A stretch of DNA of 36,254 nt, taken from the NCBI GenBank assembly GCA_017937865.1, contig JAGBCU010000060.1, forward strand, positions 1 through 36,254, in the 5' to 3' direction. Made by a program: the position numbers and the translations under genes. Shown here piece by piece: positions 35,490-36,254 of the stretch; position 1 is the stretch's first letter; each line of letters begins with the position of its first letter. The stretch comes from Clostridia bacterium. Lineage in GTDB: Bacteria; Bacillota; Clostridia; Oscillospirales; Acutalibacteraceae. The notes below the pieces were generated by a model. The model was not told the origin of the DNA. It ran no database searches and was given only the letters and a program-made list of their open reading frames with translations.

Positions 35490-35723
35490 TCAGTCGATAT
35501 CGACCTGCACCTTAACATCTTTGCGGATAGCTGCGGCACGCATAACTGTACGGATTGCTTTCGCAATTCTACCCTGCTTGCCGATAACTCTACCCATATC
35601 GTCGGGTCCGACGTGAAGATGATAAACAACTACACCCTCTTCGTTGGGCTCGTCAACAGTGACCTCGACTGCGTCGGGGGCATCTACAAGGCCCTTTGCG
35701 ACTGTTTCGAGTAATTCTTTCAT
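35490..35723 (-). CDS. khpA: KH-domain RNA-binding protein KhpA (YlqC)
   Basis: Small RNA-binding protein that in Gram-positive bacteria partners KhpB and affects cell elongation and RNA levels. ATG at 35723, five bases after AGGTGA, gives 77 residues; the GTG at 35732 overlaps the ribosome site. The KH core VGPDDMGRVIGKQGRIAKAI contains the GxxG loop GKQG. It follows rpsP closely, as in the standard rpsP-khpA-rimM-trmD order, and the tandem hairpins begin immediately after its stop. Confidence 0.94.
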   Translation of the reverse strand: MKELLETVAKGLVDAPDAVEVTVDEPNEEGVVVYHLHVGPDDMGRVIGKQGRIAKAIRTVMRAAAIRKDVKVQVDID

Positions 35724-35736
35724 CTTGGTCACCTAA

Positions 35737-35982
35737 TTACTTAATGATGTTTTCTTTTTTAAGAAGGTCACGAACTGTATCTGTGGGCTGAGCACCGTTC
35801 TGAATCCATTTTGTAACCTTTTCTGCATCAATTTTGATTTCTGCAGGATTGCTGATGGGGTTATAGTAACCAACTTCTTCGATGAAGCGGCCGTCACGAG
35901 GATAACGTGAATCAGCTACAACTACACGATAGAAAGGTGCTTTCTTTGCGCCCATACGGCGAAGACGAATTTTTACTGCCAT
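35737..35982 (-). CDS. rpsP: 30S ribosomal protein S16
   Basis: The 81 residues start [26 protein letters not shown] in the standard way ([21 protein letters not shown] is the best-known block). GGAGG precedes the ATG. It lies between ffh and khpA in the classical order. Confidence 0.98.
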   Translation of the reverse strand: MAVKIRLRRMGAKKAPFYRVVVADSRYPRDGRFIEEVGYYNPISNPAEIKIDAEKVTKWIQNGAQPTDTVRDLLKKENIIK

Positions 35983-36072
35983 TTTAATTACCTCCGAAAA
36001 GTAAAATAATAATAAACTAATTTATATTAAACACTTTGTGTTTAAAAACTATATGAAGTTAGACTTCGTATA

Positions 36073-36178
36073 ACGAAGTACTTCGTAATGAAGTTACGCT
36101 ATGCGTAAATGAAGTTGTGCTTCGCACAAATGATGTTGCACTTCGTGCAAATACCAATGTAAGCGATGCTTACATTGG
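36073..36178. repeat. Array of short hairpins with a 21-bp period
   Basis: A perfect palindrome ACGAAGTACTTCGT (36073-36086) is followed by TTACGC-TAT-GCGTAA (36094-36108), TTGTGC-TTC-GCACAA (36115-36129) and TTGCAC-TTC-GTGCAA (36136-36150). These last three are 21 bp apart and separated by ATGAAG or ATGATG. A larger hairpin CCAATGTAAGC/GCTTACATTGG (36154-36178) closes the array and includes the ffh stop codon. Stems differ but each is self-complementary. Confidence 0.85.
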
Positions 36179-36254
36179 AAATCCACCCATGCCGCCGGGC
36201 ATTCCACCGGGCATTCCGCCGCCCATACCCATACGCTGCATACGCTTCATCATC
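36170..36254 (-). CDS. ffh: C-terminal end of signal recognition particle protein Ffh (partial)
   Basis: Only the last 27 codons and the stop (36170-36172) are in the window; the gene continues beyond the right edge. The frame reads MMKRMQRMGMGGGMPGG and continues to FPM. The Met/Gly/Pro-rich tail is characteristic of the end of the SRP54 M domain, and the next gene is rpsP, its usual neighbour. The last codons are part of the closing hairpin of the 21-bp array. Ffh is the GTPase partner of FtsY, also in this window. Confidence 0.88.
   Translation of the reverse strand, partial: MMKRMQRMGMGGGMPGGMPGGMGGFPM

Noticed and set aside
35137..36178. A CRISPR array, suggested by the 117-bp and 21-bp periodic repeats.
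   Set aside because: Units are self-complementary hairpins in tandem without unique spacers of constant size, and no cas genes are present.
36179..36254. A low-complexity Gly/Met/Pro repeat at the right edge.
   Set aside because: On the minus strand it reads as the usual tail of the Ffh M domain with a stop codon, so it is coding sequence.

Overview
The window looks like a chromosomal segment of a low-GC Gram-positive anaerobe of the class Clostridia, most likely near the Ruminococcaceae/Oscillospirales. The basis is the gene order (rnc-smc-ftsY, dprA-topA-trmFO, infC-rpmI-rplT, ffh-rpsP-khpA-rimM-trmD), strong AGGAGG-type ribosome sites, an HPr with both His15 and Ser46, Agr-type signalling and a dockerin-bearing secreted protein. 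Species cannot be fixed from the sequence alone.

Layout. 1-345: non-coding repeats (a structured palindromic element and a 7-bp-period array). 346-5693 (-): a large MacB/FtsX-type ABC transporter and an internally duplicated secreted membrane-anchored protein. 5854-6369 (+): a small lipoprotein. 6364-19307 (-): housekeeping genes rdgB, ftsY, smc, a radical SAM gene, rnc, trmFO, topA, dprA and a SpoU-family rRNA methyltransferase, mostly overlapping or nearly abutting. 19368-20668 (-): infC-rpmI-rplT with a promoter, an L20-type leader and an AUU start. 20701-24328 (-): a PASTA pseudokinase, a coiled-coil protein, coaD and rsmD. 24355-31393 (+): an accessory island with a NUDIX hydrolase, an AgrA/AgrC-like two-component system, an inverted-repeat cassette carrying a DUF559 nuclease-like gene on the minus strand, and a subtilisin-LRR-dockerin protein. 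31400-36254 (-): uvrC, ptsH (HPr), trmD, rimM, three tandem 117-bp hairpin repeats, khpA, rpsP, a 21-bp-period hairpin array and the C-terminal end of ffh.

How the genes work together. Both protein parts of the signal-recognition pathway are present (ffh tail and ftsY). Most minus-strand genes serve translation, RNA modification and chromosome maintenance. The plus-strand island looks like a sensing and surface-proteolysis module. A conserved pair of 9-bp direct repeats, spaced 12-13 bp as LytTR regulators require, occurs before the regulator operon and again just after its terminator, next to a -10 box that points at the protease gene.

The most unusual material is non-coding. There is an inverted-repeat DUF559 cassette whose repeat arms keep the same hairpin layout with different stem sequences, and a third solo copy sits at the window start. 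Tandem 117-bp imperfect hairpins lie inside a ribosomal operon, and a related-looking palindrome lies between smc and ftsY. Hairpin arms run into the stop codons of smc and ffh. Among proteins, FtsY with its acidic domain and a GFFGRFF-type tail at the C-terminus, a PASTA pseudokinase lacking its catalytic residues, and an RNA methyltransferase gene that seems to start at ACG stand out.
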